DNA of 52,112 bases from Hyphomicrobiales bacterium (GTDB lineage Bacteria > Pseudomonadota > Alphaproteobacteria > SPJN01). Positions 34,562 through 43,760 of this stretch are shown here, piece after piece. Every line of letters starts with the position of its first letter. The stretch's first letter is position 1. The notes beneath the pieces are model-generated. The model was not told the origin of the DNA and ran no database searches. It was given only the letters and a program-made list of their open reading frames with translations. The position numbers and the translations under genes are program-made. Location: the NCBI GenBank assembly GCA_006844605.1, contig SPJN01000001.1, forward strand, positions 138,024 through 190,135, written 5' to 3'.

Positions 34562-36973
34562 GTGGCGCGCAATTTCGTGTGGGCTCAAGCGGCGTTGGCG
34601 CTTGGGATTAGTATTGGTGCCGGCCAGGTGGTCGCACAGGACAATCAAACAAGTGAAGCGGGCATAACGGCGGGTGCAGACGCACAGGCGACTGCCGAAA
34701 CCGAAGCGGCACCAAAGTCGCGTTCGCGGCGACGTACACTTGATGAAGTGATCGTGACAGCGCAGAAGCGGGCACAAAACCTGCAAGAGGTGCCGATGTC
34801 TGTCACCGCTATTGGCGGTTTGCAGATTGAGGAATCCAATATGGAGGACCTCAATGATCTAAGCCGGTACACACCCAATCTGAAGGTGCAGGCAGGGGGC
34901 GTTGCGAACTTCATCTATATTCGCGGTCTTGGGTCAGGCTTCAACGAAGGCTTTGATCAGTCCGTGGGTATCTTCATCGATGATATTTATTACAGTCGTG
35001 TGCATTACCTTGTTGCCGCCTTGCTTGATATTGATCGGGTTGAAATATTGCGCGGCCCGCAGGGCACTTTGTTTGGCAAGAATACTGTTGCCGGTGCCTT
35101 GTCCTTGCATTCAGCAGAACCTGACAATGAATTTGGCGTGTCTGCGGACCTGAATTGGGGGGAGCATAATCTGCAAACCTATTCAGGGTCAGTGAATGTG
35201 CCGATCATTGAAGACAAAGTTTATGCCCGTGTCGCGGCCTATTACAGTGATCGCGATGGCTTTATGCACAACACCACGGTGGACAAAAATGATGGTGCCT
35301 ATCGCATTCAGGCAATGCGCGCCAAGCTGAAATGGGACATCACCGATGATTGGTCAGTGATGGGCACCTATCTTCATAATCGCGGCGAGATATTGAGCGG
35401 TATGCGCACACAGCTAAGTGCAGCGCCCGATCATTGGTTGACTTTGTTCCGCGCGTTCGATGCTGAAACAGAAACGGACATTGAAAATTTCAATACGGCG
35501 ATTGATGTGCCTGCGTTTGGCGTACAAGAAAGCGTCGATTACATTCTGAAAAGTGAATTGGAAGCGCTTAACCATGACTTCACATTAATCCTGGGGACCA
35601 GCACGTATAATCGCGATGGCGGCACTGACCTTGATGCGACACCCATCCCGGTATTCGCGGGTTACCTTACTCAGGACTATGAACAATTTAGCGCGGAACT
35701 GCGCATCGCTTCGCCCCCCGGCGTGTTTGAATATGTGGCAGGGGCGTTCTATCACAAGAACAGCATTCGCGACTTTACCCATGTCGATGTGGCCTATACC
35801 GACAACCGTGCAGGCTTTGCCTTGGATCTTGATCTGGTCAATTCCATCACGGGCGGTCTGCAGGGGCCGATAGTGGATATTCTGGCAGGCTTGCCCTTCA
35901 ACTCAGGTCAGACTGAACAGCGCGATGCCCTGTTCCTGCAAGATGCTGAATCAGGGTCAGTATTCGGGCAGGCGACTTGGAACATTATTCCCGAACTGTC
36001 GCTAATCGTTGGCGCGCGGTATGGGTTTGATTCCAAAAAGGTGGATTACGATCACAAGATCGGGACACCTTTTTTGACGCCCGGCCCGACGGTTATTTTG
36101 CAGCCTTTGCTGCGGCTTGAATCTTTTGAAACCAAGGTGAAGCGGCGGGAAAATGATTTCGCGCCCAAGGTTTCAGGCCTGTGGCGTATGACCGATTGGG
36201 CAAATTACTATCTGACTTATGCAGAGGGCGGCAAGTCAGGTGGCTTCAACGCCCTGGCCTTGCGCCCTGATGAAACAGCGTTTGAGCCGGAAAAGGCGAT
36301 TACCTACGAAACCGGGGTCAAGCTGGAATTGCTGGACAATTCGATGCGCTTGAATATCGGTCTGTTCAGAACTGAATTTGATAATCTGCAAACCTCGATC
36401 TTTGATGGCATCGACATTATTGTGATCAACGCCCCTGAGGCCGTAAGCCAAGGGGTTGAGATTGATATGAATGCGATCTTTGGTTTCGGGCTAAGCGCCG
36501 TGGGCAGCTTTGCCTATCTTGATGCCTATTATAAGGACTTCAAGGAAGGCCCCTGTATCGCGCAATCAGTATTGGCTGATCCGATCAGTCAGGAACGGCC
36601 TGAATGTGATTTAAGCGGCAAGCCTTTGGCAAACGCCCCTGAAATTCAGGCCTCGCTGGCGCTTAATCAGGTATTTGCGTTGGGGCAGTGGCCGATTGAC
36701 CTCGCGCTGGGTACGGACATTCTGTATCATGGCAACATGCATTTGCAGTCGGACCTTGATCCTTTGGATGATCAGGATGCCTATTGGATGTTCAATCTGC
36801 GTGCCGGGTTGCAGGCACAAGACCATAGCTGGTCACTGACATTTTTTGTTCGGAACGTAACGGACGAAATCGTGGCGCTGGCCGGTGGCGATACACCGCT
36901 GTTTGATGGCGGACATTTCAAGGTGATTGACCAGCCGCGCGTCTTTAGCCTGCATCTTAATATGGCGTTTTAG
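34562..36973 (+). CDS. TonB-dependent outer-membrane receptor
   Basis: 803 residues. Signal peptide (1-25, cleavage near GQVVAQ), a low-complexity Ala/Glu stretch, then a TonB box and plug domain (TLDEVIVTAQKRAQNLQEVPMSVTAI, about 60-85; VEILRGPQGTLFGKNTVAGAL, about 160-180). A beta-barrel follows and ends LHLNMAF with C-terminal Phe. It is most like the large receptor group common in marine alphaproteobacteria and sphingomonads, which take up siderophores, plant compounds or glycans; the ligand is unknown. GTG 34562 is preceded by AAGAGGGG. It is the first gene of an operon with a DUF6134-like protein and a Nudix enzyme. Confidence 0.93.
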   Translation: MARNFVWAQAALALGISIGAGQVVAQDNQTSEAGITAGADAQATAETEAAPKSRSRRRTLDEVIVTAQKRAQNLQEVPMSVTAIGGLQIEESNMEDLNDLSRYTPNLKVQAGGVANFIYIRGLGSGFNEGFDQSVGIFIDDIYYSRVHYLVAALLDIDRVEILRGPQGTLFGKNTVAGALSLHSAEPDNEFGVSADLNWGEHNLQTYSGSVNVPIIEDKVYARVAAYYSDRDGFMHNTTVDKNDGAYRIQAMRAKLKWDITDDWSVMGTYLHNRGEILSGMRTQLSAAPDHWLTLFRAFDAETETDIENFNTAIDVPAFGVQESVDYILKSELEALNHDFTLILGTSTYNRDGGTDLDATPIPVFAGYLTQDYEQFSAELRIASPPGVFEYVAGAFYHKNSIRDFTHVDVAYTDNRAGFALDLDLVNSITGGLQGPIVDILAGLPFNSGQTEQRDALFLQDAESGSVFGQATWNIIPELSLIVGARYGFDSKKVDYDHKIGTPFLTPGPTVILQPLLRLESFETKVKRRENDFAPKVSGLWRMTDWANYYLTYAEGGKSGGFNALALRPDETAFEPEKAITYETGVKLELLDNSMRLNIGLFRTEFDNLQTSIFDGIDIIVINAPEAVSQGVEIDMNAIFGFGLSAVGSFAYLDAYYKDFKEGPCIAQSVLADPISQERPECDLSGKPLANAPEIQASLALNQVFALGQWPIDLALGTDILYHGNMHLQSDLDPLDDQDAYWMFNLRAGLQAQDHSWSLTFFVRNVTDEIVALAGGDTPLFDGGHFKVIDQPRVFSLHLNMAF

Positions 36974-36983
36974 GGAGAGTTGC

Positions 36984-37736
36984 ATGTTTAAGAAAATTGC
37001 CCTGTCATTGTCGGTCATGCTGGCGACTTCGCTTACGGCCCCGCTCGTCCATGCCGCTGATTTTTGGTGGCCTAAGGGGGGCGAGGAGATTGGCTATAAC
37101 CTATTCCTTGGCGGCAAGAAGGTCGGGAAGTCTCGCATCCGGTTTGATGTCAGGGATGGCGTTCTGTACAGCATTCAGGAACAGCGTATCAAAACCGAAA
37201 TCATCTCAGGCATTAAAACCGCCGTGCGCATCACGTTTCGTGAACAATGGCGCGGCGAAGATTTTCTGGGGATGACGACATTCGGCAAGGCAAAGTCGCC
37301 TGCCGGGGACATCCGTTTGCGGGTCGAGGCTGAACGTGACAATGCAGGAAATCTGATTGTTGATTCTGAAATCGGTAAACGGTCTGCCGGGCCTGATCGG
37401 CTGCCTGCCACATTCTGGCATCTGACCCATGTGACATCACCGGAAATATTCGATCCGTTCGTCGGCGGCTTTGCAACGCTGGATATCGTGCCGCTGGGTC
37501 CCCGCAAACTTGAGGTCGATGATGGCGAGAAAGAGTGCCTTGCCTTTGATTTGAACATCAAATATCAGGACCGTGATCAATTTGGAACCTTGCCGCCGGG
37601 TGTGAACCGGGAAGACGTGCCGCTGGAACGGACATTCAAGGCATGGTTTGAGCCTGATGGCCTGATGTGCGCGCTGCTTGTCGATACGCCCATTGGTCAA
37701 ATGGCCATGTTCAGGGCCTATCGGAATACGGATTAG
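36984..37736 (+). CDS. Exported DUF6134-like protein
   Basis: 250 residues with a clear signal peptide (MFKKIALSLSVMLATSLTAPLVHA, 1-24). The mature part is a predicted beta-rich lipid- or ligand-binding-like fold (GGEEIGYNLFLGGKKVGKSRIRF, then TFWHLTHV and a conserved TLDIVPLG). It resembles the DUF6134 family of periplasmic proteins, whose function is unknown. AGGGAGAG precedes ATG 36984, 10 bp after the receptor stop, so a shared role in handling the receptor's ligand is plausible. Its stop overlaps the next start (TAGTG). Confidence 0.72.
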   Translation: MFKKIALSLSVMLATSLTAPLVHAADFWWPKGGEEIGYNLFLGGKKVGKSRIRFDVRDGVLYSIQEQRIKTEIISGIKTAVRITFREQWRGEDFLGMTTFGKAKSPAGDIRLRVEAERDNAGNLIVDSEIGKRSAGPDRLPATFWHLTHVTSPEIFDPFVGGFATLDIVPLGPRKLEVDDGEKECLAFDLNIKYQDRDQFGTLPPGVNREDVPLERTFKAWFEPDGLMCALLVDTPIGQMAMFRAYRNTD

Positions 37737-38266
37737 TGGCAGACAAGTCATCGAACAGAACCCCCAAGACCGGCTGGGCTGCCTTTTGGCTGCGCCTGAA
37801 ATACCGTCTTGGCTGGCTTGATGATGAATTAAAGCAACGCCAGCAGGTCGGGGCCTTGCCCTATCAGATCGTGGATGGCCAGTTGGTTGTGCTGCTGGTT
37901 ACCTCATCCACCCGTCAACGGTGGGTACTGCCCAAGGGTGGGATTGAGGACGGCGAGACACCTGCCGAAGCGGCCCTGCGTGAGGCGCAGGAGGAGGCGG
38001 GCGTCACCGGCAAAATCGCGGCGGACCCTGTTGGCTCCTATAATGATTTGAAGCTTGGCAAAAAGCGTTTGCGTGAAGTGATGATTGACATCTTCCCCCT
38101 GCGCGTGAAAAAGCAATTCCCCGATTGGGATGAAGACGGCAAACGCCACCGTCAGTGGGTCACCTGTGACGAGGCCCGAAGGCTGGTGTCAATTCCGGAT
38201 TTGGTACCGATCATTACATCGCTTGAACGGCAGATGAATGAAGATGCTGGGGCGTCTAAAAGCTGA
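37736..38266 (+). CDS. Nudix hydrolase (DIPP-like)
   Basis: 176 residues with a full Nudix box (GGIEDGETPAEAALREAQEEAGV, about 76-98) and the context RWVLPKGGIEDGE. The pattern resembles diphosphoinositol/diadenosine polyphosphate hydrolases. GTG 37736 overlaps the preceding stop; longer in-frame starts lie inside the upstream gene. It likely removes phosphate from a nucleotide-diphosphate-linked compound; the substrate is unknown. Its 3' end overlaps the convergent pit gene by 11 bp. Confidence 0.88.
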   Translation: MADKSSNRTPKTGWAAFWLRLKYRLGWLDDELKQRQQVGALPYQIVDGQLVVLLVTSSTRQRWVLPKGGIEDGETPAEAALREAQEEAGVTGKIAADPVGSYNDLKLGKKRLREVMIDIFPLRVKKQFPDWDEDGKRHRQWVTCDEARRLVSIPDLVPIITSLERQMNEDAGASKS

Positions 38267-39686
38267 TTGCCATATTGGCGATGGTTGCCATCAGCCAACC
38301 CATGCCCACGGCTGCGGGCAATGTAATCAACCACGCAATGATGATTTTTGCGATACCGCGCCTGCGCACCAATTTGCGGTGACGGGCGTGTCTGGCGGTG
38401 CGGATGGCCGCGCGCGGGGATTGGTTCAGGCGCACCACCCGCCGGTCCCGCCGCCATTTGGGGTCGGTCAACATTTCACGGGCCAGACCAACACCGAATA
38501 TGGCTGCCAAGGCTGTATGGGTGGAACTGACAGGCAGGCCAAGGGTTGAGGCAAACAGAACCGTCATGCCCACGGCCATCAGCGCCGCCAGTGTCGATAG
38601 CGGTGTCAGGCGCGTAATGTCCCGCGCGACAGAGCGGGTTAAGCGCCCACCAAGCAAAATCACACCCAGCGCCAAGCTAAACCCGCCAAGCGCCAATAAA
38701 AGCCGCGGTACCGTCATGCTGGCAAGCAGGCCCGCATCATCACTGGCTGCAATATGTTTGATAGCGGCAAAGGGGGCGATGGCATTCGCAACATCGTTTG
38801 CGCCGTGGGCAAAGGCAAAACTGGCCGCTGCAATCAATATCGGCAGGCGCAAATAACTGCCTGCCATCGCATTCAAGGACAGACCCTGTTCGACAGGCTT
38901 GGCAAGCAAAAGGGTGATCAGGCCAACACAGGCCCCTGCGCCCAAACCAATGCCGATAACTTGAAGCGGGGCGGCATCGGTGACCAGCTTCAATGTGATG
39001 TAGCTTGCGATGACGGTGCTTAACAGGCCGGTCAATATGGGCAATGCCCTGCGCAGGGCATGGCGATTGTCCTGCGCCTCAACAATCGTGAACTGGATGG
39101 CCGCGAACCCGCCTGCTGCAAAGGCAAAGCCCAAGGCCGGTGACCATAACCAGGCAAGGCCGATGCGGCCCAACATATCCCACGCGATCATGTCAGCCCC
39201 CAGCATGGCAAGGCCGGCACCAGTGATAGCCCCAACAAGCGAATGGGTGGTGGACACAGGAAGGCGCAGGAAGGTGGCAAGGCCGATCCACAATGCTGCT
39301 GCAAACGGCGCGGCAATCATAGCCAGCAATAGCGGGTCGTGATGGGCTGGCGTCGGATCAACAATCAACCCCGTGCCAACCGTTTCGACAACCGCGCGCG
39401 CGCCAATCATGGCACCTGCAATCTCGCACACAGCCGCGATCAGCAGTGCGGCGGGAAGGCTGATCAACCGTGCGCCCACAGAGGACGCCATCATATTCGC
39501 CGCGTCATTGGCGCCAATCATCAGCGCCATCAAAACGGCCCCGCACAGGCCAAGGACCAGCGGCGCGGTCCACCCACCACCGGGCGTTAACGACATGCCA
39601 ATTAACAGGATCAAGGCACCAAACAGGGCTGAAACGCCCAATCTGGCCGCCCCAAAGCCGCTATTCTGTGTGCCTGAACTGCTCAT
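38256..39686 (-). CDS. pit: Inorganic phosphate transporter, PiT family
   Basis: A 476-residue inner-membrane carrier that imports phosphate with protons or sodium as a metal-phosphate complex. Two inverted repeats carry the family signatures GANDAANMMASSVGARLIS (N-terminal half) and AHGANDVANAIAPFAAI (C-terminal half), with about 10-12 helices. ATG 39686 (MSSSGTQNSG) is chosen; an in-frame ATG at 39716 adds ten residues and cannot be excluded. No PhoU-like partner gene is adjacent. Confidence 0.92.
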   Translation of the reverse strand: MSSSGTQNSGFGAARLGVSALFGALILLIGMSLTPGGGWTAPLVLGLCGAVLMALMIGANDAANMMASSVGARLISLPAALLIAAVCEIAGAMIGARAVVETVGTGLIVDPTPAHHDPLLLAMIAAPFAAALWIGLATFLRLPVSTTHSLVGAITGAGLAMLGADMIAWDMLGRIGLAWLWSPALGFAFAAGGFAAIQFTIVEAQDNRHALRRALPILTGLLSTVIASYITLKLVTDAAPLQVIGIGLGAGACVGLITLLLAKPVEQGLSLNAMAGSYLRLPILIAAASFAFAHGANDVANAIAPFAAIKHIAASDDAGLLASMTVPRLLLALGGFSLALGVILLGGRLTRSVARDITRLTPLSTLAALMAVGMTVLFASTLGLPVSSTHTALAAIFGVGLAREMLTDPKWRRDRRVVRLNQSPRAAIRTARHARHRKLVRRRGIAKIIIAWLITLPAAVGMGWLMATIANMAISF

Positions 39687-39838
39687 AATCGCCAGAATAT
39701 AGCCGATTCGCAGCATTAAGCGGCAATTTAGATTTGATTGCTGCGGGTGGTGAATATCGGGCTTGCGCTTTGGCTGCTGTTCCGCATAAATGCCGCTACT
39801 GAAATTGAACCTTTGTAACTTTGGCAGGAGTATCCATC

Positions 39839-40990
39839 ATGGCCGCTACACATCCCCGCTGGATGAATGAATCTCACATTGTTTTTGAAGACGCCGCCAC
39901 CAAGTTTTTTGAAGCTGAGCTGGTGCCGAATATCGACAAATGGCGTGAAGCTGGCGTTGTTGATAAGGCGTTTTGGCGTAAAGCGGGTGAGGCCGGTTTG
40001 ATGGGCGGTTCCATCCCTGAAGAGTTTGGCGGTGCCGGCGGAGACCTTGGGCATGAGGTCGTTGTGCTGCGGACCCACGGGCGGACCGGCGATTCTGGTT
40101 GGGGCTATGGTGTGCAGAACATCGTCATTCATTATGTGAATTCATACGGTACAGACGAACAGAAAAAACGCTGGTTGCCGAAACTCGTTATGGGTGAGTG
40201 GGTCGGTGCGATTGCCATGACGGAGCCGGGCACAGGCTCTGACCTGCAAAGCGTCAAGACCTATGCGGTCAAAGACGGCGATGATTATGTCATCAACGGC
40301 TCCAAAACCTTTATCACCAATGGCACATCTGCTGATCTGGTGATCGTGGTTGCCAAAACTGATCGTGAACAAGGCGCGCGCGGTATTTCCCTGATCGGTG
40401 TCGAAACAGAAAACTGCCCCGGCTACCGGGTTGGTCGTCGCCTTGATAAGCTGGGCCTGAAATCACAGGACACTTCGGAACTGTTTTTTGAAGATGTTCG
40501 CACCCCACAATCCTATGTGATGGGTGGCGGCGAAGGGCAGGGCTTCTTCCAGTTGATGAACCAGCTGCCTTGGGAACGGCTGCAAATCGGGCTTGGCTCG
40601 CTATCAGCCAGTGAAGTCGCCTTCCGCGAAACATTGGCCTATGTGAAGGAACGTAAAGCGTTCGGCAAACGTCTGCTCGACTTCCAAAATACCCAGTTCA
40701 AAATGGCCGAAGTGAAAACCAAGCTTGAAGTCATGCGCAGCTTTATCAATGATTGTATTGAAAAATGCATTGCCGGTGAATTGGATGCCCCGACAGCCTC
40801 AATGGCGAAATGGTGGGGCTCCCAAACACAGGGTGAAATCATTGACGAATGCCTGCAATTGTTTGGCGGCTATGGCTTCATGAATGAATATCCGATTGCA
40901 CGCCTGTATGCTGACGCCCGCGTGCAAAAAATTTACGGCGGCACCAACGAAATCCAGAAGATGCTGATCGCCCGTTCCCTTGACGGTTAA
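39839..40990 (+). CDS. Acyl-CoA dehydrogenase
   Basis: An FAD enzyme that introduces a trans-2 double bond into acyl-CoA thioesters. 383 residues: an N-terminal helical domain, the middle beta domain (AIAMTEPGTGSDLQSVKT; KTFITNGTSADLVIVVAKT), then the C-terminal helices ending IYGGTNEIQKMLIARSL. The MCAD-type catalytic Glu after Tyr is replaced by Gly (YGGT). A Glu in LPWERLQIG (E246) lies where long-chain and isovaleryl-CoA dehydrogenases keep their base. AGGAG precedes ATG 39839. Its TAA stop overlaps the stop of the convergent kinase gene. Confidence 0.93.
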   Translation: MAATHPRWMNESHIVFEDAATKFFEAELVPNIDKWREAGVVDKAFWRKAGEAGLMGGSIPEEFGGAGGDLGHEVVVLRTHGRTGDSGWGYGVQNIVIHYVNSYGTDEQKKRWLPKLVMGEWVGAIAMTEPGTGSDLQSVKTYAVKDGDDYVINGSKTFITNGTSADLVIVVAKTDREQGARGISLIGVETENCPGYRVGRRLDKLGLKSQDTSELFFEDVRTPQSYVMGGGEGQGFFQLMNQLPWERLQIGLGSLSASEVAFRETLAYVKERKAFGKRLLDFQNTQFKMAEVKTKLEVMRSFINDCIEKCIAGELDAPTASMAKWWGSQTQGEIIDECLQLFGGYGFMNEYPIARLYADARVQKIYGGTNEIQKMLIARSLDG

Positions 40991-41529
40991 GCCCTATCTG
41001 AAAATCTGATGGCATGGAGGGTGGCGCAAATCGCGTCGCCCTCCTTTCGTTTGTGGAGTGTATAGGCGGTTTGTTCAGGCTGTATGGCGGCGATTAGCGC
41101 TTCGATTGCGGGGTTGATGTCGCGTTTGTAATGCCAAACCCAGCCAAAGAAACCGATGTCAAACCGTTCGGGGCAACCGGGTGCAGCGTCAGGGCGTACC
41201 TGACCATAGGTGGTGGCGACGCGTTTGATTACGCCGTACATGCAGTGCAGTCGCGGTATATCAAAATAGATGATGTGGGTGGCGTGGCTGGGTACCAAAT
41301 TGCCAAGTCTGCCGGTAAAGCCGCCATCAATGATCCAATTGGCACCGCTGACAGCCTGCTGTGCGCGTGCTTCAAACTGGCCATCGGGTGGGTCGCGCCA
41401 ATCGGGCTCAAAATAAAGTTGATCCAGATGTATCATCGGCAGATCAAGCATTGCGCCCAACTTACGGGTCAGGGTTGATTTTCCTGAACCGCTGCAGCCG
41501 GTGATCCATATGCGCATATCTTGCGGCAT
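40987..41529 (-). CDS. Small P-loop kinase (adenylate kinase/topology-modulation-like)
   Basis: 180 residues. Walker A GCSGSGKSTL lies at the N-terminus (about 11-20), followed by HLDQLYFEPDW, WIIDGGF and FGWVWHYKRD, a pattern of the small AAA-like kinase group annotated as adenylate kinase or DNA topology modulation protein. The phosphate acceptor is unknown. ATG 41529 lies 2 bp after the stop of the membrane-protein gene, so the two are coupled. The stop codon shares TTAA with the acyl-CoA dehydrogenase stop. Confidence 0.82.
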   Translation of the reverse strand: MPQDMRIWITGCSGSGKSTLTRKLGAMLDLPMIHLDQLYFEPDWRDPPDGQFEARAQQAVSGANWIIDGGFTGRLGNLVPSHATHIIYFDIPRLHCMYGVIKRVATTYGQVRPDAAPGCPERFDIGFFGWVWHYKRDINPAIEALIAAIQPEQTAYTLHKRKEGDAICATLHAIRFSDRA

Positions 41530-41531
41530 GA

Positions 41532-42533
41532 TTATCCCAAAAACCCGTCTATGATGTTTTCGACAATGGCCCCGCCCGTCCATGTTACCAGTGGTATCAA
41601 CAGATATATGCCATAGCGGGTCAATATGGACCGATCAAAGGGCCAATCGGGAATGGCGCGAATATGTGCCTGATAGTCCAACAGGCTGTTCAGTGTCGCC
41701 AAATTGTCTATCTGGGCACCTTCACCTGATTGATCAAGCGATGCCTTGGCTGTGATAATCTGCGCCCGGATATGTTCCAGTTCCCTTGTTTTGGCGGCGA
41801 CGATGCGTTTGCGTAACCCCAATGACGGCAAAAGTAGACCGATCAAGGAAAAGATTACGACGATCCCCATGACAGCGCTGAATAATATCCAATAGCGCGG
41901 ATCGACCAAAAAGGGCGTCAATAAAGCGGGGATAAGCACGACGATCAACGCGTTGAACAGGCCCTGTTTTGCTGTTTGGGCGACCGTATCACGATCAAAC
42001 AGATTAAACGGCTGCGATTGCGCCGAACGATTAAGCCTGTCTGCATTGATCAGCATGGCTGCAACCATCATGCCGCCTTCCCAGCCAAGTAGTCCGGTTA
42101 ATATGCGGTGCCACCCCACGGCCCACCACCAAAGCGATAGGTCATAGGGGTTCCATGTTGTGTCCGACACCTCCAACAGGGGCGCGCCAAGGGTCAGCAC
42201 CAATCCGAAAATCGCCATCGTGGGGTATAGCCTGTTGGTGATACCCCCCGGCATATCCGGTGTGTGTGGCGGGCGGCGTTTCACGATCAGGGCGTGGGCG
42301 GTGATCATGAAAGCCAAAATCAGATTCAGCAATGTGCCGATCAAAAGCTCGCTGCTATCATTGCCATCGGAAAGATGCGCAAAGGGGTGGTCCTCGGTAA
42401 TGCCCCCGAAAACTGCAGCACCCGCAAGCATAATTGCCGTCAGCAACGCAAATAGGGCGATGCCCATATTTACGGGCTTGGCAGTTCCAATGGGCATTAG
42501 CCGTGCCAGTGAATAGCGTGGTGCCTTTTCCAT
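41532..42533 (-). CDS. Hypothetical multi-pass membrane protein
   Basis: 333 residues with about seven hydrophobic segments in two groups: about 22-45, 65-85, 105-125 and 130-155 before, and 190-210, 218-240 and 310-328 after, a soluble part. That part includes a charged, coiled-coil-like stretch (RKRIVAAKTRELEHIRAQIITAKASLDQS, about 245-275). I do not recognise the family. A GGCGAGGCG ribosome binding site precedes ATG 42533. It is in an operon with the small kinase. Confidence 0.75.
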   Translation of the reverse strand: MEKAPRYSLARLMPIGTAKPVNMGIALFALLTAIMLAGAAVFGGITEDHPFAHLSDGNDSSELLIGTLLNLILAFMITAHALIVKRRPPHTPDMPGGITNRLYPTMAIFGLVLTLGAPLLEVSDTTWNPYDLSLWWWAVGWHRILTGLLGWEGGMMVAAMLINADRLNRSAQSQPFNLFDRDTVAQTAKQGLFNALIVVLIPALLTPFLVDPRYWILFSAVMGIVVIFSLIGLLLPSLGLRKRIVAAKTRELEHIRAQIITAKASLDQSGEGAQIDNLATLNSLLDYQAHIRAIPDWPFDRSILTRYGIYLLIPLVTWTGGAIVENIIDGFLG

Positions 42534-42672
42534 GCGGTTGCTTTTCGCCTCGCCCTTTTTGGAGGATAGTTGCGTTGGTCGTCAAATCAGTCTGGCCCCC
42601 TGCCGCTGATTGACCTATCCTGTTACAGACTAATAAGAAATTTCGTTTTGTCACCCTGTGATTGTTCTGCCA

Positions 42673-43746
42673 ATGCTTCGTTCATCTTTTAGACGCCTTG
42701 TTGCCCGCGCGTTGGATGCGTCCAATACGCTTAGGGGGGCGCTTGTGCGGGGGGCGCTTGTGCGTGGGCTTGCGGGGGCGGTTACATGCGTGCTTGTCAG
42801 TGGGGGGCAGGCCCAAGCGGCAGAAGAATTGCGCTACTTCCATCTTTTGTCGGGGAATGCCGCCGGGACCGGCTATGCGATGGCGGAATCCATTGCTTCT
42901 GTCATATCGGGGCCGCCGGGCGCGCCATCATGCAATTTGGACAGCCGCTGTGGCGTGTCCGGTTTGATCGGCGTAGCCCAATCCAGTCCCGGCCCCGTGA
43001 CAAGCCTTGATTTGGTGGCGGAGGGGCTGGCCGATGCTGCGCTGGTGCGGGCAAGTTTGGTCCATCACGCAGCAGATAGGGGGCAGATGGCGACTCTGCG
43101 CCATGTCAGCAATGTCGGCACGCATGAGCTGCATCTGATTGTAGCTACCGCGCAGCGCATCACCCATGTCGATCAATTGGCACAGTATCGCATCGGCGTT
43201 GGGTCTCCCCGGTCTGAGGTGCCGATTGTGGCGCGGGCCCTATTTAGGGCAGCGGGCCTACCCGTTGACCGGATGCAATTGATCAGCCTTTCAGGGGTGG
43301 AGGCTGCGGACTTGCTTGCCCAAGGGCAGCTTGATGCCTTTGTCTTTGTGGGTAAGGCGCAAACAAGGTTTGTATCGGATTTGTTGCAGGATGGCATTGC
43401 GGCTGATTTGCCATTGGACGAGGCGCTTTTGGACGACCTCGCCAACAATATCGCCGGTACTTTCAAGCTGAATGTGCCTGACCTTGAACAGGATGGCGCG
43501 TGGCGGCAATTGCTGGCCTTTCCGGTTAGCTTGATTGTGAACCGAAAAACAGGTGCGCCGCTTGTCAGTGCGGTCCTGGGGTCGATTTTGTGGCAGGGCA
43601 ATCAGCAATTAATCGCTGATGGTGGGTTAGGCCCCCTTACCCATGCCCACGCGTTTGAAATGATGCAGCTGCCGCTGCATGAAGGGGCTGGGCTTTACTT
43701 TACAGAACATGGCGGGTTGCCCCGTGGGGTCACCACAGCCCCTTGA
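42673..43746 (+). CDS. TAXI-family TRAP transporter solute-binding protein
   Basis: 357 residues with a long, basic n-region and signal peptide ending near GGQAQAA. The periplasmic domain resembles TAXI binding proteins (YFHLLSGNAAGTGYAMAESIAS near the start; HELHLIVATAQRITHVDQLAQYRIGVGSP in the middle). These proteins hand small acids such as glutamate to a fused permease. No TRAP permease gene is adjacent, so it is an orphan or works with one elsewhere. The signal region holds an in-frame repeat (RGALVRGALVRG, from a 15-bp DNA repeat at about 42735-42764). The start could also be GTG 42658. Confidence 0.82.
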   Translation: MLRSSFRRLVARALDASNTLRGALVRGALVRGLAGAVTCVLVSGGQAQAAEELRYFHLLSGNAAGTGYAMAESIASVISGPPGAPSCNLDSRCGVSGLIGVAQSSPGPVTSLDLVAEGLADAALVRASLVHHAADRGQMATLRHVSNVGTHELHLIVATAQRITHVDQLAQYRIGVGSPRSEVPIVARALFRAAGLPVDRMQLISLSGVEAADLLAQGQLDAFVFVGKAQTRFVSDLLQDGIAADLPLDEALLDDLANNIAGTFKLNVPDLEQDGAWRQLLAFPVSLIVNRKTGAPLVSAVLGSILWQGNQQLIADGGLGPLTHAHAFEMMQLPLHEGAGLYFTEHGGLPRGVTTAP

Positions 43747-43760
43747 TCTGACTGTAAGGG

